From positions 310,001 to 374,000 of the forward strand of contig NZ_SJOO01000004.1 in the NCBI RefSeq assembly GCF_004331265.1: DNA of 64,000 bases, written 5' to 3'. Origin of the DNA: Enterobacter wuhouensis. GTDB lineage: Bacteria > Pseudomonadota > Gammaproteobacteria > Enterobacterales > Enterobacteriaceae. Position 1 is the first letter of the stretch. Every line of letters starts with the position of its first letter. Below, one piece after another: positions 8,214 to 16,895 of the stretch. Both the position numbers and the translations under genes were made by a program. Below the pieces are notes generated by a model. The model worked only from the letters and a program-made list of their open reading frames with translations. It was not told the origin of the DNA and did not search any database.

Positions 8214-9629
8214 ATGACGCGCTACCAACATCTGGCCAATCTTCTGGCGGAACGCATTGAACAAGGGCTGTATCGCAGCGGCGAACGTTTGCCGTCGGTG
8301 CGTACGCTGAGCCAGGAGCACGGCGTGAGCATCAGCACCATACAGCAGGCCTACCATATTCTCGAAAACCTCCAGCTGATCACGCCTCAGCCGCGCTCCG
8401 GCTATTTTGTTTCTCAGCGCAAGGCCCAGCCGCCCGTTCCGGCCATGACGCGCCCGGTGCAGCGCCCCGTGGACGTCACCCAGTGGGATGAAGTGATGAT
8501 GCTGCTGGATGCCCGCGCCGACAAAGAGATGATCTCCTTTGGCGGCGGCTCGCCGGACGTTAACCAGCCGAGCCTGAAGCCGCTGTGGCGAGAGATGAGC
8601 CGCATTGCGCAGCATAATCCGGCTGAAATGCTGAGCTATGACGTCCTCGACGGGCGCCTGGAGCTGCGCGAGCAGATCGCCCGCCTGATGCTCGACGGCG
8701 GTTCAACGGTGGCAGCGAACGAGATTGTCATCACCAACGGCTGCCACGGCGCGCTGTCGATCGCCCTGCTCTCGGTGTGCAAGCCGGGGGACATCGTGGC
8801 GGTGGAGTCGCCGTCGTTTCACGGCACCATGCAGATGCTGCGCGGGTTCGACATCAAGGCCATCGAGATCCCAACCGATCCTGAAACCGGCATCAGCATT
8901 GAGGCATTAGAGCTGGCGCTGGAGCAGTGGCCGATCAAGGCGGTGATCCTGGTGCCGAACTGCAATAACCCGCTCGGGTTTATTATGCCGGAAGCGCGCA
9001 AGAAGCAGGTGCTTGCGCTGGCCCAGCGGCACGATATCGTGATCGTGGAGGATGACATTTACGGCGAGCTGGCGGCAGAGTACCCGCGCCCGCGCACCAT
9101 CCATTCGATGGATATCGACGGCCGCGTGATCCTCTGCAGCTCGTTTACCAAAACCGTGGCGCCGGGCCTGCGCGTCGGCTGGATTGTGCCGGGACGCTAT
9201 TACGACCGGGTGATGCACATGAAATACGCCGCGGGCGGGTTTAACGTGCCGGGCACGCAGATGGCGGTGGCGGCGTTTATTCGCGACGGCCATTACCATC
9301 GCCACGTGCGCCGTATGCGTCAGATTTATCAGCAGAATATGGAAACCTACACCTGCTGGGTGCGGCAGTATTTTCCTGCAGAGATTTGCGTCACGCGCCC
9401 GCAGGGAAGCTTCCTGCTGTGGATTGAGCTGCCGGAGAAGGTCGACATGGTGTGCGTCAGCAAGCAGCTGTGTCGGCTGAAGATCCAGGCCGCGGCCGGG
9501 TCGCTGTTTTCCGCCTCCGGGAAGTACCGCAACTGTCTGCGGATCAACGTGGCGCTGCCGCCGACGGAGAAGAATCGCGAGGCGTTGAAAAAGATGGGCG
9601 AAGCGATTGTGATTGCGATGGAGGAGTAG
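8214..9629 (+). CDS. yjiR: YjiR, MocR-family PLP-binding regulator
   Basis: 471 residues, the same length class as E. coli YjiR (470). The N-terminal GntR-type helix-turn-helix has GERLPSVRTLSQEHGVSIST; the aminotransferase domain has VPNCNNPLGF, VEDDIYGE and the PLP lysine in SSFTKTVAPGLRVGW, near residue 312. The divergent neighbour yjiS supports the assignment. Its target genes are probably yjiS and itself, through the half-site array upstream. Confidence 0.9.
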   Translation: MTRYQHLANLLAERIEQGLYRSGERLPSVRTLSQEHGVSISTIQQAYHILENLQLITPQPRSGYFVSQRKAQPPVPAMTRPVQRPVDVTQWDEVMMLLDARADKEMISFGGGSPDVNQPSLKPLWREMSRIAQHNPAEMLSYDVLDGRLELREQIARLMLDGGSTVAANEIVITNGCHGALSIALLSVCKPGDIVAVESPSFHGTMQMLRGFDIKAIEIPTDPETGISIEALELALEQWPIKAVILVPNCNNPLGFIMPEARKKQVLALAQRHDIVIVEDDIYGELAAEYPRPRTIHSMDIDGRVILCSSFTKTVAPGLRVGWIVPGRYYDRVMHMKYAAGGFNVPGTQMAVAAFIRDGHYHRHVRRMRQIYQQNMETYTCWVRQYFPAEICVTRPQGSFLLWIELPEKVDMVCVSKQLCRLKIQAAAGSLFSASGKYRNCLRINVALPPTEKNREALKKMGEAIVIAMEE

Positions 9630-9640
9630 TGCGTTTTTTG

Positions 9641-9675
9641 CCCTCACCCCAACCCTCTCCCACTGGGAGAGGGAG
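9641..9675. repeat. Dispersed CCCTCACCCCAACCCTCTCC repeat
   Basis: Another copy of the inverted repeat seen at 1391-1482 and 1827-1863, here between the convergent ends of yjiR and the receptor gene. The two arms CCCTCTCCCA and TGGGAGAGGG abut and would fold into a stem, so it may also act as a terminator. Confidence 0.7.
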
Positions 9676-9690
9676 GAAATCGTCAACGAC

Positions 9691-11781
9691 TCAGAACTTC
9701 CACGAAACGCTGCCCACAATGCTGCGTTCTGCACCGAAGTAGCAGTAAGAGAGCGAGTTACACGCCGCCACGTAGCTCTTGTCCGTCAGGTTATTGACGT
9801 TCAGCTGCGCGCTTACGCCCGTCAGGCCCACCTTCGACAGGTCATAGCCTACCACGATATCCACCAGCGTGTACGACGGTAGCGTATGGGTATTCTGGCG
9901 ATCGCTGGTGATGCCGTTTACGTAGCGCACGCCGGAGCCAACGGTCAGGCCGTCCAGCGGGCCGGTTTTGACGTCGTAGCTCAGCCAGCCGCTGGCCATG
10001 TTACGCGGGGCATAGACGGCGCGCTTGCCCTCTTCCTCCGGGCTGCTCTTCTTGTAGCGAATGTCCGTATAGGTGTACGCCGCCTGCAGGCGCAGGCTGT
10101 CGGTCAGCTGACCAATCGCCTCCAGCTCTACGCCTTCGGACTCGATTTCACCGATGGAACGGTACGGATCGGTCGGTTCCTCTTTGGTGGCGATGTTCTT
10201 CTGGTTAATGCGGAACACCGAGGCGCTGAACTGGCTGTTCATCCCCTCCGGCTCATACTTCACGCCCGCTTCCCACTGTTTGCCCTTCATCGGGTCCAGA
10301 ATATTGCCCTTCTCGTCGGCAAAGCTGGTCGGCGTAAAGGCGGTAGAGTAGCTCACGTACGGCGCGACGCCGTTATCAAACAGATACAACAGTGCCGCGC
10401 GGCTGCTGAAGTTGTTCTTATCCAGATCGCTGCGGGTGTGGTTGAAGTTGTCGACGTTAGACACGCTCACCTGGTCGTAACGCCCGCCCAGCGTCAGGCG
10501 CCAGCGGTCAATGGACATCTGGTCCTGCAGGTAGTAGCCGGTCTGGCGCAGCTTGTGTTTTTCCTTGCTGTACTGGGTGATGTAGTCCGGCTTCGCGCCG
10601 TACACCGGGTGGAAGGCGTCTATCGGCGGGAAGCCGCCGTAGTAGCCCTTCACATTGTTGCTGCGATCCTGATAGTCCATGCCGATCAGCACGCGGTGGT
10701 TTACTATCCCGGTGTCGAAGCTGCCGTCGACCTGGTTATCCAGGGTGATGGCGTTCATCTTCTCGTCAGAGCCGGAATAGCCGCGGTTGAGTTCAGTTTC
10801 ATTCAGCCAGCCCGCGGCATACACCTGGTTCAGCTCCACTTTGGTGTGCAGGTAGCGAAGCTTCTGGCGCACCGACCAGCCGCTGTCGAACATATGCTCG
10901 ACGTTATAGCCCACCATGTTTTCGCGACGATCGTATTTGTCGTAATCATCCTCCCCTTCATAGAAGGTATTGGAGATTTTCTTACCGTAGTGCGGATTTA
11001 CCGTGCCGTCGTACGGCAGGCCGGAGTGGCTACCGCCTTCCGGATCGCGGTGCAGATAGGCCATCAGCTCCAGGCGGGTGTTATCGGTGATGCGCCAGGT
11101 CAGGCTCGGCATCAGGGCGTAACGCTCTTCCTTCAGCGGATCGAACTGTGAATCAGCGTAACGGGTCATCCCGCTCAGGCGCACCGCCACGCGGTCGTTA
11201 TCATCCACCGGCCCGGTGACGTCGAACATCGCCCCGCGCTGGTTATTGTTCCCGGCGAAAAGCTTGATCTCCCCGCCCGGATCGAACGACGGCTTGCGGG
11301 AGGTGAGCGCCACAATCCCGCCAGGCGACGAGCGCCCGTAGAGCACGGAGGCCGGGCCGCGCACCACCTCAATGTTGTCGAGGAACCACGGATCGACCAC
11401 CAGCGAACTGTGGGAGTTGGTGTCGCCCATCATCTTCAGGCCGTCGAGGTAAACGTTATCCAGGCTACCGTCGGAGAAGCCGCGCAGAACGATATAGTCG
11501 AAGCGGTTAGAGGCACCAATCTGGTTGCTATACACGCCCGGCGTGTAGCTCACGGCCTGACGCACGCTGGTTGCGCCCTGCTCTTCGAACTGCTCGCGGG
11601 TGACGATAGAAACGGACTGCGGGGTTTCGATATCCGGCGTTTCAAGCTTGGTGGCGGCAGACTGCATCTGCGACGTGACCACCACGGTATCTGTTTTCTG
11701 CGCATCCTGCGCCATCAAAGGAAAAGCGACGCTACCGGTAACCCATCCCACCAGCAGTGCCAGACGCGATTTAGCAAACAT
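9691..11781 (-). CDS. foxA: TonB-dependent ferrioxamine-type siderophore receptor (FoxA-like)
   Basis: 696 residues from MFAKSRLALL (ATG 11781, preceded by GGAGAGGATC). A signal peptide ends at ...PLMAQ, followed by a TonB-box-like TDTVVVTSQ. The plug domain (ETPQSVSIVTREQFEEQ, YTPGVYSN, VRGPASVLYGRSSPGG) leads into a 22-strand barrel that ends SVSWKF with the C-terminal Phe needed for outer-membrane assembly. The length and the ferric-hydroxamate type of plug fit FoxA, which imports ferrioxamine B; other hydroxamate or catecholate ligands cannot be excluded. A Fur-like box lies upstream and an AraC-type siderophore regulator is next to it. Confidence 0.85.
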   Translation of the reverse strand: MFAKSRLALLVGWVTGSVAFPLMAQDAQKTDTVVVTSQMQSAATKLETPDIETPQSVSIVTREQFEEQGATSVRQAVSYTPGVYSNQIGASNRFDYIVLRGFSDGSLDNVYLDGLKMMGDTNSHSSLVVDPWFLDNIEVVRGPASVLYGRSSPGGIVALTSRKPSFDPGGEIKLFAGNNNQRGAMFDVTGPVDDNDRVAVRLSGMTRYADSQFDPLKEERYALMPSLTWRITDNTRLELMAYLHRDPEGGSHSGLPYDGTVNPHYGKKISNTFYEGEDDYDKYDRRENMVGYNVEHMFDSGWSVRQKLRYLHTKVELNQVYAAGWLNETELNRGYSGSDEKMNAITLDNQVDGSFDTGIVNHRVLIGMDYQDRSNNVKGYYGGFPPIDAFHPVYGAKPDYITQYSKEKHKLRQTGYYLQDQMSIDRWRLTLGGRYDQVSVSNVDNFNHTRSDLDKNNFSSRAALLYLFDNGVAPYVSYSTAFTPTSFADEKGNILDPMKGKQWEAGVKYEPEGMNSQFSASVFRINQKNIATKEEPTDPYRSIGEIESEGVELEAIGQLTDSLRLQAAYTYTDIRYKKSSPEEEGKRAVYAPRNMASGWLSYDVKTGPLDGLTVGSGVRYVNGITSDRQNTHTLPSYTLVDIVVGYDLSKVGLTGVSAQLNVNNLTDKSYVAACNSLSYCYFGAERSIVGSVSWKF

Positions 11782-11807
11782 GATCCTCTCCAAAGGCATT
11801 TCTAATT

Positions 11808-11826
11808 GTTAATAAGAATTATTACC
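11808..11826 (-). promoter_or_regulatory. Putative Fur box upstream of foxA
   Basis: The 19 bases on the minus strand read GGTAATAATTCTTATTAAC and match the GATAATGATAATCATTATC consensus at 13 of 19 positions by my count. The site lies 27-45 bases before the receptor start, where repression by iron-loaded Fur would be expected. Confidence 0.6.
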
Positions 11827-11920
11827 TTTTTGATGCAGCAAACGGCTATGCGCGCCGCCAGGATATGTATGCGCAATGCCAAACCGCACGAATCACGTTC
11901 GCGCGGCGACAGAAATTACG

Positions 11921-12880
11921 TTAGCGGGTTTTACGTACGTCGCCGGGTGAAAGACCGTAATGACGACGAAAGGCGGTGGCGAAGTTCGTGGCGTGCTGAT
12001 ACCCGCTCATCCACGCGGCCTGCTGTACGCTGTGGCCTTCCAGCAGGTAGCGGCGCGCCAGCGCAAGGCGACAGTCGCGAAGGTAATCAAACAGCGTGCA
12101 GCCGTAGCGCTGGCGGAATTTGCTGCGCAGGCTGCTCTGACTCATTGCCGCCACGGCTGCAAGCTGCGCCAGCGTGTGATCCTGCTCCGGCGACTGCTCC
12201 AGCATACAGCGCACGCGCTCCAGGCGCGCATGTTCAGGCCGCGTTGGCCCGTTTTGCTGGAGATGGTCCAGGCCATGCCCCAGAAGCTGGTACATCAGCC
12301 CTTCCAGCAGCAGCTTGCGGGAAAGCGGGCTTAATCCCTGCCGTTGCGCGTGCTGAATTCCCGACAGGACGCATCCCGGCACCTGCCAGACGGACGCAGG
12401 AGGGTTCAGGGTCGCCCACTCCTGAAGCAGCGATTCCAGCAGGCTTTCACGCCGGGCATCGTTCGGGTAAACGCCGAACGAGAGCGTTTTCAGGGTGCTG
12501 TCGGCGTCATGACGGGCGTTCATCACCTGCTCCTCGCTCAGACGCGAGCTGAACGCCATGCCGGAGCGCACCGCGTACTCGCTGCCGTTGAGCATTAACG
12601 TCACGCATCCTTCGAGCACCACCAGCATATAGAGCGGGCTGTTATGGCGAGAGGTGGTTTCATAGGGCTGCAAAACGCGAACGTCTGAGTGGGTGAGCGA
12701 AATGCCGGAAGAGAGCATCATCTCCTCCACATCGCCGTGCAGCACCGGGCTGCCGATGGCCTGGGCATCCACAAGCTGCGGGAAGCGGTAGTCGATACCG
12801 TAGCGCTCGCCAAAGCCAATGAAGTCTTCGACGCAAAAGAGGCGTCGGGTGGACGTATTTCGGTGTGCAGACTGGGTCAT
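11921..12880 (-). CDS. AraC-family regulator of siderophore uptake (FoxR/PchR type)
   Basis: 319 residues from ATG 12880; an earlier TTG at 12934 is possible but poorer. The N-terminal half is a ligand-binding domain of the PchR/YbtA/AlcR group, and the C-terminal half has two AraC helix-turn-helix motifs: TLAQLAAVAAMSQSSLRSKF and HSVQQAAWMSGYQHATNFAT, ending AFRRHYGLSPGDVR. It is transcribed in the same direction as foxA and ends 139 bases before it. Regulators of this group switch on their receptor when the cognate ferric siderophore is present. Confidence 0.88.
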   Translation of the reverse strand: MTQSAHRNTSTRRLFCVEDFIGFGERYGIDYRFPQLVDAQAIGSPVLHGDVEEMMLSSGISLTHSDVRVLQPYETTSRHNSPLYMLVVLEGCVTLMLNGSEYAVRSGMAFSSRLSEEQVMNARHDADSTLKTLSFGVYPNDARRESLLESLLQEWATLNPPASVWQVPGCVLSGIQHAQRQGLSPLSRKLLLEGLMYQLLGHGLDHLQQNGPTRPEHARLERVRCMLEQSPEQDHTLAQLAAVAAMSQSSLRSKFRQRYGCTLFDYLRDCRLALARRYLLEGHSVQQAAWMSGYQHATNFATAFRRHYGLSPGDVRKTR

Positions 12881-13032
12881 AGTGGCATGTGCGTGGGCGG
12901 ATAAGTGAGAAAGATTACCATTACGGTGGGGCAAAGGCTATGCCAGCGCGAAAGATTGCGGGGAAGAGGGGGCTGCACCGCTGTGAGTAAATAAGCGAAG
13001 CGTTATTTATCCATGCAGTAATAAAATAACAA

Positions 13033-13052
13033 GCTCCAGCCTGTGCCGGAGC
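13033..13052 (-). terminator. Rho-independent terminator after the DUF2171 gene
   Basis: On the minus strand GCTCC-GGC and GC-TGGAGC form a GC-rich hairpin followed by TTGTTATTTT, 30 bases past the stop codon. Confidence 0.7.
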
Positions 13053-13081
13053 CGTATATTATTTCAGGATGCAGTAAAGAA

Positions 13082-13315
13082 CTATGCTTCCTGCCACTCA
13101 GCAAAAACCTCTTTATGGTTTTTGGTCAGGATGACTTTATTATCATCCACTTTGTCGACCCAGCCGAGCGGAATATAGTGGTGTTTACCACCTGATTCCG
13201 GATCGCTTTTAGCAAGCTTGATACGTTCACCATCCAGATGATCCACAACACCGACGTGCGTTCCGCAGCTGGCTACAACCTGAGTGTGATCCTTAATTGC
13301 GCTTTTATCTACCAT
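13082..13315 (-). CDS. DUF2171 family small stress-type protein
   Basis: 77 residues (MVDKSAIKDHTQVVASCGTH). The pattern VGVVDHLDGERIKLAKSDP and HHYIPLGWVDKV is the PRC-barrel-like DUF2171 fold. ATG 13315 is chosen because AGGAGA sits 6 bases upstream; the ATG two codons earlier would leave no spacing. It is monocistronic with its own terminator. The function of the family is not known. Confidence 0.85.
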   Translation of the reverse strand: MVDKSAIKDHTQVVASCGTHVGVVDHLDGERIKLAKSDPESGGKHHYIPLGWVDKVDDNKVILTKNHKEVFAEWQEA

Positions 13316-13534
13316 AATCATTCTCCTGTTTCGGTTATTTGGCTGTTGCACGGAATTAACTGTAGCGCATAAATTCCGGTTTCAGGCGCTTATTATCATT
13401 TTGAAACATCATTGACAGGATTGCATATTAAGTCTATATAGCGCAGAGGCGAAAAAATAAGAATTAGATGAATTATTATCGACGGATTATTTATCTTTCA
13501 TAATTAAACTATCGCAACCAACGAGGAGGTATTT

Positions 13535-13720
13535 ATGACGATTCGCAATAATCGGACAGAAATTTCGCTGGCTCTTGGTGAGGCGGTTTTAGACATCGTG
13601 CAAAAGGGCCATGAGGTATCGCGAGAAAACCTGGCGCAGGCCATGAAAATCAAGGCGGAGAAAGAGCGCGACGATGAGCGGCTCCTGAACTACTGGAAGG
13701 CCTGTAATATGCTGGTTTGA
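13535..13720 (+). CDS. Small hypothetical protein, possibly of the YmgB/AriR-YcgZ type
   Basis: 61 residues with a strong AGGAGG before ATG 13535 and a good terminator right after the stop, so it is a real unit. The body (LGEAVLDIVQKGHEVSRENLAQAMKI) predicts two helices like the small YmgB/AriR-family connector proteins, but the match is by shape only. The upstream 180 bases are AT-rich. Confidence 0.55.
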   Translation: MTIRNNRTEISLALGEAVLDIVQKGHEVSRENLAQAMKIKAEKERDDERLLNYWKACNMLV

Positions 13721-13725
13721 ATGAA

Positions 13726-13752
13726 GCGGCGTTTGGCCAGGCTAAACGCCGC
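13726..13752. terminator. Bidirectional terminator hairpin
   Basis: GCGGCGTTT at 13726-13734 pairs perfectly with AAACGCCGC at 13744-13752. It stands between the convergent ends of the small gene at 13535 and roxA. Confidence 0.75.
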
Positions 13753-13758
13753 CACCTG

Positions 13759-14880
13759 TTACTCGTCGAAGAACCAGTATCCCTGGTTAATCAGTCCGGT
13801 CAGCTCTTCAACAAAGGCCGGATTCTCCAGCGCCTCGCCCAGCTCTGCCTGGCCCAGCTCGGTGTAACGGCACAGCGCATCCGCCGCGTTTGCATCTACG
13901 GTTTCCAACTGCTCGCTGTTGATGAAGAAGCTGCCGTTGACGTTCAGCACGCGCAGGCCGCTCAGGCGCGACAGCGTCTCACCGCCCTGCAGCGCATCCA
14001 GCACCTCTTCCGGCGCGTACGGCGGCTCGGCGGCAGCGATGTCCAGCTCGTGGCGCGGGGTTGAAACAAAGCTGCCAAACCATTTAGTGAAATCATCCGG
14101 CCGGCCGATCATGTCGATCATCATCTGGCGAATACGATCCAGCTCGTACTGTTCCACGCGGCCAGGATGCTCGCGGCAGGTCAGATCCGGATCGCTGTAG
14201 TGCTCGCCGCCCAGATCGTTTTCCAGCGCGTAATCGGCGAAGCTGCTGATCAGGTCGCGGCCGTTCGGCCCGCGGAAGCCCACGGAGTAGTTCAGCGCGG
14301 TTTCATGGGTAAAGCCGTCGTGCGGGAATCCAGGCGGAATGTAGAGGATATCGCCCGGGGCAAGATCTTCGTCGATGATGGGCTCAAACGGATCGACGTG
14401 CAGCAGCGCCGGATGCGGGCAGAACTGACGCATCGGCAGCTTATCGCCCACGCGCCAGCGGCGGCTCCCCATCCCCTGAATGATAAACACGTCGTACTGA
14501 TCGATATGCGGACCCACGCCGCCGCCGGGCACGGAGAAGGAGATCATCAAGTCGTCGAGACGCCAGTCCGGCAGGACGCGGAACGGACGCACCAGCTCAG
14601 CCGCGGGCATATGCCAGTGGTTTACCGCCTGCGCCAGCAGCGACCAGCCGGTTTCACCCAAATTGTCGAAATGCTCAAACGGACCATTGCTGGCCTGCCA
14701 TTTTCCGTTGGAGTGGCTCACCAGACGGCTATCGACTTCCGGCTCCATCGCCAGCCCTGCCAGCTCGTCCGGGGTAATAGGATCGACAAAATTCGGAAAG
14801 GCATTTTTCAGCACTACGGGTTTTTTTTGCCAGTATTTCTCAAGAAATTCCGGCCAGTTCAGGTTCAGTTGATACGCCAT
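13759..14880 (-). CDS. roxA: Ribosomal protein uL16 3-hydroxylase RoxA (YcfD)
   Basis: 373 residues, identical in length to E. coli YcfD/RoxA. It is a JmjC-fold 2-oxoglutarate and Fe(II)-dependent oxygenase that hydroxylates an arginine of ribosomal protein uL16. The iron ligands are seen in GPHIDQYDVF (His125, Asp127), with the distal His in the following region, and the C-terminal winged-helix-like domain is present. Start MAYQLNLNW at 14880 gives the family length; three extra codons upstream are not needed. Confidence 0.95.
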   Translation of the reverse strand: MAYQLNLNWPEFLEKYWQKKPVVLKNAFPNFVDPITPDELAGLAMEPEVDSRLVSHSNGKWQASNGPFEHFDNLGETGWSLLAQAVNHWHMPAAELVRPFRVLPDWRLDDLMISFSVPGGGVGPHIDQYDVFIIQGMGSRRWRVGDKLPMRQFCPHPALLHVDPFEPIIDEDLAPGDILYIPPGFPHDGFTHETALNYSVGFRGPNGRDLISSFADYALENDLGGEHYSDPDLTCREHPGRVEQYELDRIRQMMIDMIGRPDDFTKWFGSFVSTPRHELDIAAAEPPYAPEEVLDALQGGETLSRLSGLRVLNVNGSFFINSEQLETVDANAADALCRYTELGQAELGEALENPAFVEELTGLINQGYWFFDE

Positions 14881-14964
14881 GGTAAGCACCAGTGAGAGGG
14901 TAAACAGGCGCGATTATAGGCAAGAAAGCAGAGGGGGAACTTGTCATGGGTCAAACCAGCACGC

Positions 14965-14998
14965 GTAGGTCGGGCAAGGCGAAGCCGCCACCCGACAC
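14965..14998. repeat. Single REP unit
   Basis: GTAGGTCGGGCAAGGCGAAG followed by CCGCCACCCGACA is one REP palindrome, between the roxA start and the end of the ClpP-like gene. Confidence 0.75.
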
Positions 14999-15015
14999 GT
15001 ACACGCCGCTAAAAC

Positions 15016-15618
15016 TTAATCCAGCTTCAGCTCGTCATAGTGGGTAATCAGCTTGCCCACGATGCCGTAGTCCAGCGCTTCTGCCGGAGACATCCAGAAG
15101 TTGCGATCGGTATCTTTTTTCACTTTTTCCAGCGGCTGGCCGGTGGCGTCAGCGATCAGCTTGTTCACGCGATCCAGCATGCGGATGATCTCGCGCGCTT
15201 CGATTTCGATATCCGTCGCCTGACCGCGCACGCCGCCCAGCGGCTGGTGGATCATAAAGCGGGTGTTCGGCAGGGAGTAACGGTGCTCTTTTTTCGCCGC
15301 CAGGAAGATGGTGATCCCGGCGCTTGCCACCCAGCCGGTGCCGATAACGTGCACTTCCGGACGAATAAATTTGATGAAGTCGTGGATGGTATCGCCCGCT
15401 TCCACGTGGCCGCCCTGGCTGTTGATGTACAGCTTGATCGGATCGTTGCTGACGCTCTGCAGCAGGATCATCTGGGTGATGACCTTCTGGGCCAGCTCCT
15501 GGTTGATCTCACCGGAGATCACAATCGAACGCGATTCCAGCAGTTTTTGCTGCAGAGCGCCCGCGCCGGTTGTCCCTTCCGCTTTATCCTTGTCGCTTTC
15601 TTTCAGTGTGTAGTGCAT
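15016..15618 (-). CDS. ClpP-like serine protease paralogue with Ser-His-Asn triad
   Basis: 200 residues, a complete ClpP fold. The nucleophile is Ser99 in GTGWVASAGITI and the base is His124 in RFMIHQPLGG. At the place of the third residue canonical ClpP has ...DTERDRF (Asp), whereas this protein has DTDRNFWM, so Asn173 replaces the Asp. The same Ser-His-Asn arrangement is known in Listeria ClpP1. There is no ClpX or ClpA gene nearby. It is probably a second ClpP that works alone, with a shared chaperone or in mixed rings with the housekeeping ClpP; this is inference. Confidence 0.88.
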   Translation of the reverse strand: MHYTLKESDKDKAEGTTGAGALQQKLLESRSIVISGEINQELAQKVITQMILLQSVSNDPIKLYINSQGGHVEAGDTIHDFIKFIRPEVHVIGTGWVASAGITIFLAAKKEHRYSLPNTRFMIHQPLGGVRGQATDIEIEAREIIRMLDRVNKLIADATGQPLEKVKKDTDRNFWMSPAEALDYGIVGKLITHYDELKLD

Positions 15619-15706
15619 TGTTATTTCCTCAGCTTGTCGCGCTCAAAACCAGAGTGTAGCCTGTTTTACCGGTGAAAGTCCTCACGGACACATAACGAGG
15701 GAACTT

Positions 15707-16093
15707 ATGAAAATTGCACACGTCGCGCTCTGGACCCGCAGGCTGGACGCTCAGGTTGCGTTCTGGACAACCGTTTTTGGCGGGCAGAGTAACGAACGCT
15801 ACGTCAGTAAAAATCGGCCGGGATTTGCATCGCACTTTATTACGCTTGAGGGCGGGCCGACCATTGAACTGATGACGGTTCCGGATCTGCCCGACGCGCC
15901 CGCGCATCCGGAGTTTGTGGGCTGGGCGCATATCGCCATTGATGTTGGCAGCAGGGCCAGGGTAGACAGCATGGCGGAGCAGGCGCGCGCAGGCGACACG
16001 CTGCTCAGCGCCCCGCGCATGACCGGCGATGGCTTTTATGAAGCGGTGATTGCCGATCCGGACGGCAACCGGGTTGAGCTTGTCGGTGCATAA
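15707..16093 (+). CDS. VOC (glyoxalase/dioxygenase) superfamily protein
   Basis: 128 residues beginning MKIAHVALWTRRLDAQVAFW, with metal-ligand-type residues His5, Glu in TIELMTVP, His in WAHIAIDV and Glu in DPDGNRVELVG, the four-position pattern of vicinal-oxygen-chelate enzymes. Substrate unknown; a lactoylglutathione-lyase-like role is possible. It is monocistronic and divergent from the ClpP-like gene. Confidence 0.85.
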   Translation: MKIAHVALWTRRLDAQVAFWTTVFGGQSNERYVSKNRPGFASHFITLEGGPTIELMTVPDLPDAPAHPEFVGWAHIAIDVGSRARVDSMAEQARAGDTLLSAPRMTGDGFYEAVIADPDGNRVELVGA

Positions 16094-16165
16094 AAACAGC
16101 GTTTCGTTACTAACCAATCCGCCACATATTCATTACACTTTAATATCATTTTCATATTGGTAAAT

Positions 16166-16240
16166 GATAATGATAACTAATGTGTTAGTATGAATGCGCA
16201 GTGCAAACAGTCCCTTACGGTTATAAGGGGCTGCTTTTCC
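16166..16240 (+). promoter_or_regulatory. Fur-box-like site followed by a terminator-like hairpin
   Basis: GATAATGATAACTAATGTG at 16166-16184 matches the Fur consensus at 14 of 19 positions by my count. Just downstream, AGTCCCTTA (16209-16217) pairs with TAAGGGGCT (16224-16232, one G-T pair) and is followed by GCTTTTCC. The response-regulator start is at 16276. The hairpin could end a very short RNA or act as a leader attenuator. Confidence 0.5.
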
Positions 16241-16275
16241 TCTCGATTTTTTACCGATCACACACCGGGGCGTGA

Positions 16276-16893
16276 ATGGAACACATTGTTTATGTGGTTG
16301 ATGACGATGACGCTGTCAGGCACTCCGTAATCGGTCTGCTGGAGTCTTCAGACCTGCACGCCATCGGGTTTTCATCGGCAGAAACGTTCCTTCAGCACCG
16401 CTTCGAAGATCTGCCCTCCTGCGTGATCCTCGATATGCAGATGCCCGCCATCAGCGGCTTTGATGTGGCAGATGCCCTGAAGGCCAGCGGGCGAGAGATA
16501 CCCATTATCTTTCTTACCGGCCACGGCACTATCCCGATGTCCGTTCGGGCGATTAAGGGCGGTGCCTACGAATTCCTCACCAAACCCGTTGAATCCAGTG
16601 CCTTAATTGATTCCATTGAATCAGCGCTGAAGCTGGCGCAAAACAACGCAGCTCAGTTTAAGGAGCATTACGCCCTGAAGCAGCGCCATATGTCTCTTAC
16701 CCCGCGCGAGCATGAAGTGCTCCAGCTGGCGATTAGCGGCCTGTTAAACAAGCAGATCGCCGCCGAGCTGGGCGTGAGCGAAATTACGGTTAAGGTGCAT
16801 CGCCGCCGCGTGATGGACAAAATGCAGGTGCGCTCCGTGGCCGAGCTGGTCAGGGCCGTTGAGCGCCTGACCAAAAGCCAGCCGGTGGATTAA
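16276..16893 (+). CDS. FixJ/NarL-type response regulator
   Basis: 205 residues. The receiver domain has the acidic pocket VVDDDD, phospho-acceptor Asp53 in CVILDMQMP, the conserved Thr in FLTGHG and Lys in FLTKPVE. A linker leads to a LuxR helix-turn-helix (LTPREHEVLQLAISGLLNKQ to TVKVHRRRVMDKM). It converges on the giant sensor kinase with only 2 bases between the genes, which makes it the likely output of that kinase. Confidence 0.92.
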   Translation: MEHIVYVVDDDDAVRHSVIGLLESSDLHAIGFSSAETFLQHRFEDLPSCVILDMQMPAISGFDVADALKASGREIPIIFLTGHGTIPMSVRAIKGGAYEFLTKPVESSALIDSIESALKLAQNNAAQFKEHYALKQRHMSLTPREHEVLQLAISGLLNKQIAAELGVSEITVKVHRRRVMDKMQVRSVAELVRAVERLTKSQPVD

Positions 16894-16895
16894 CC

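Noticed and set aside
9886-11151. 421-codon plus-strand frame opposite foxA
   Set aside because: Shadow of the receptor gene, no start signal and no recognisable motif.
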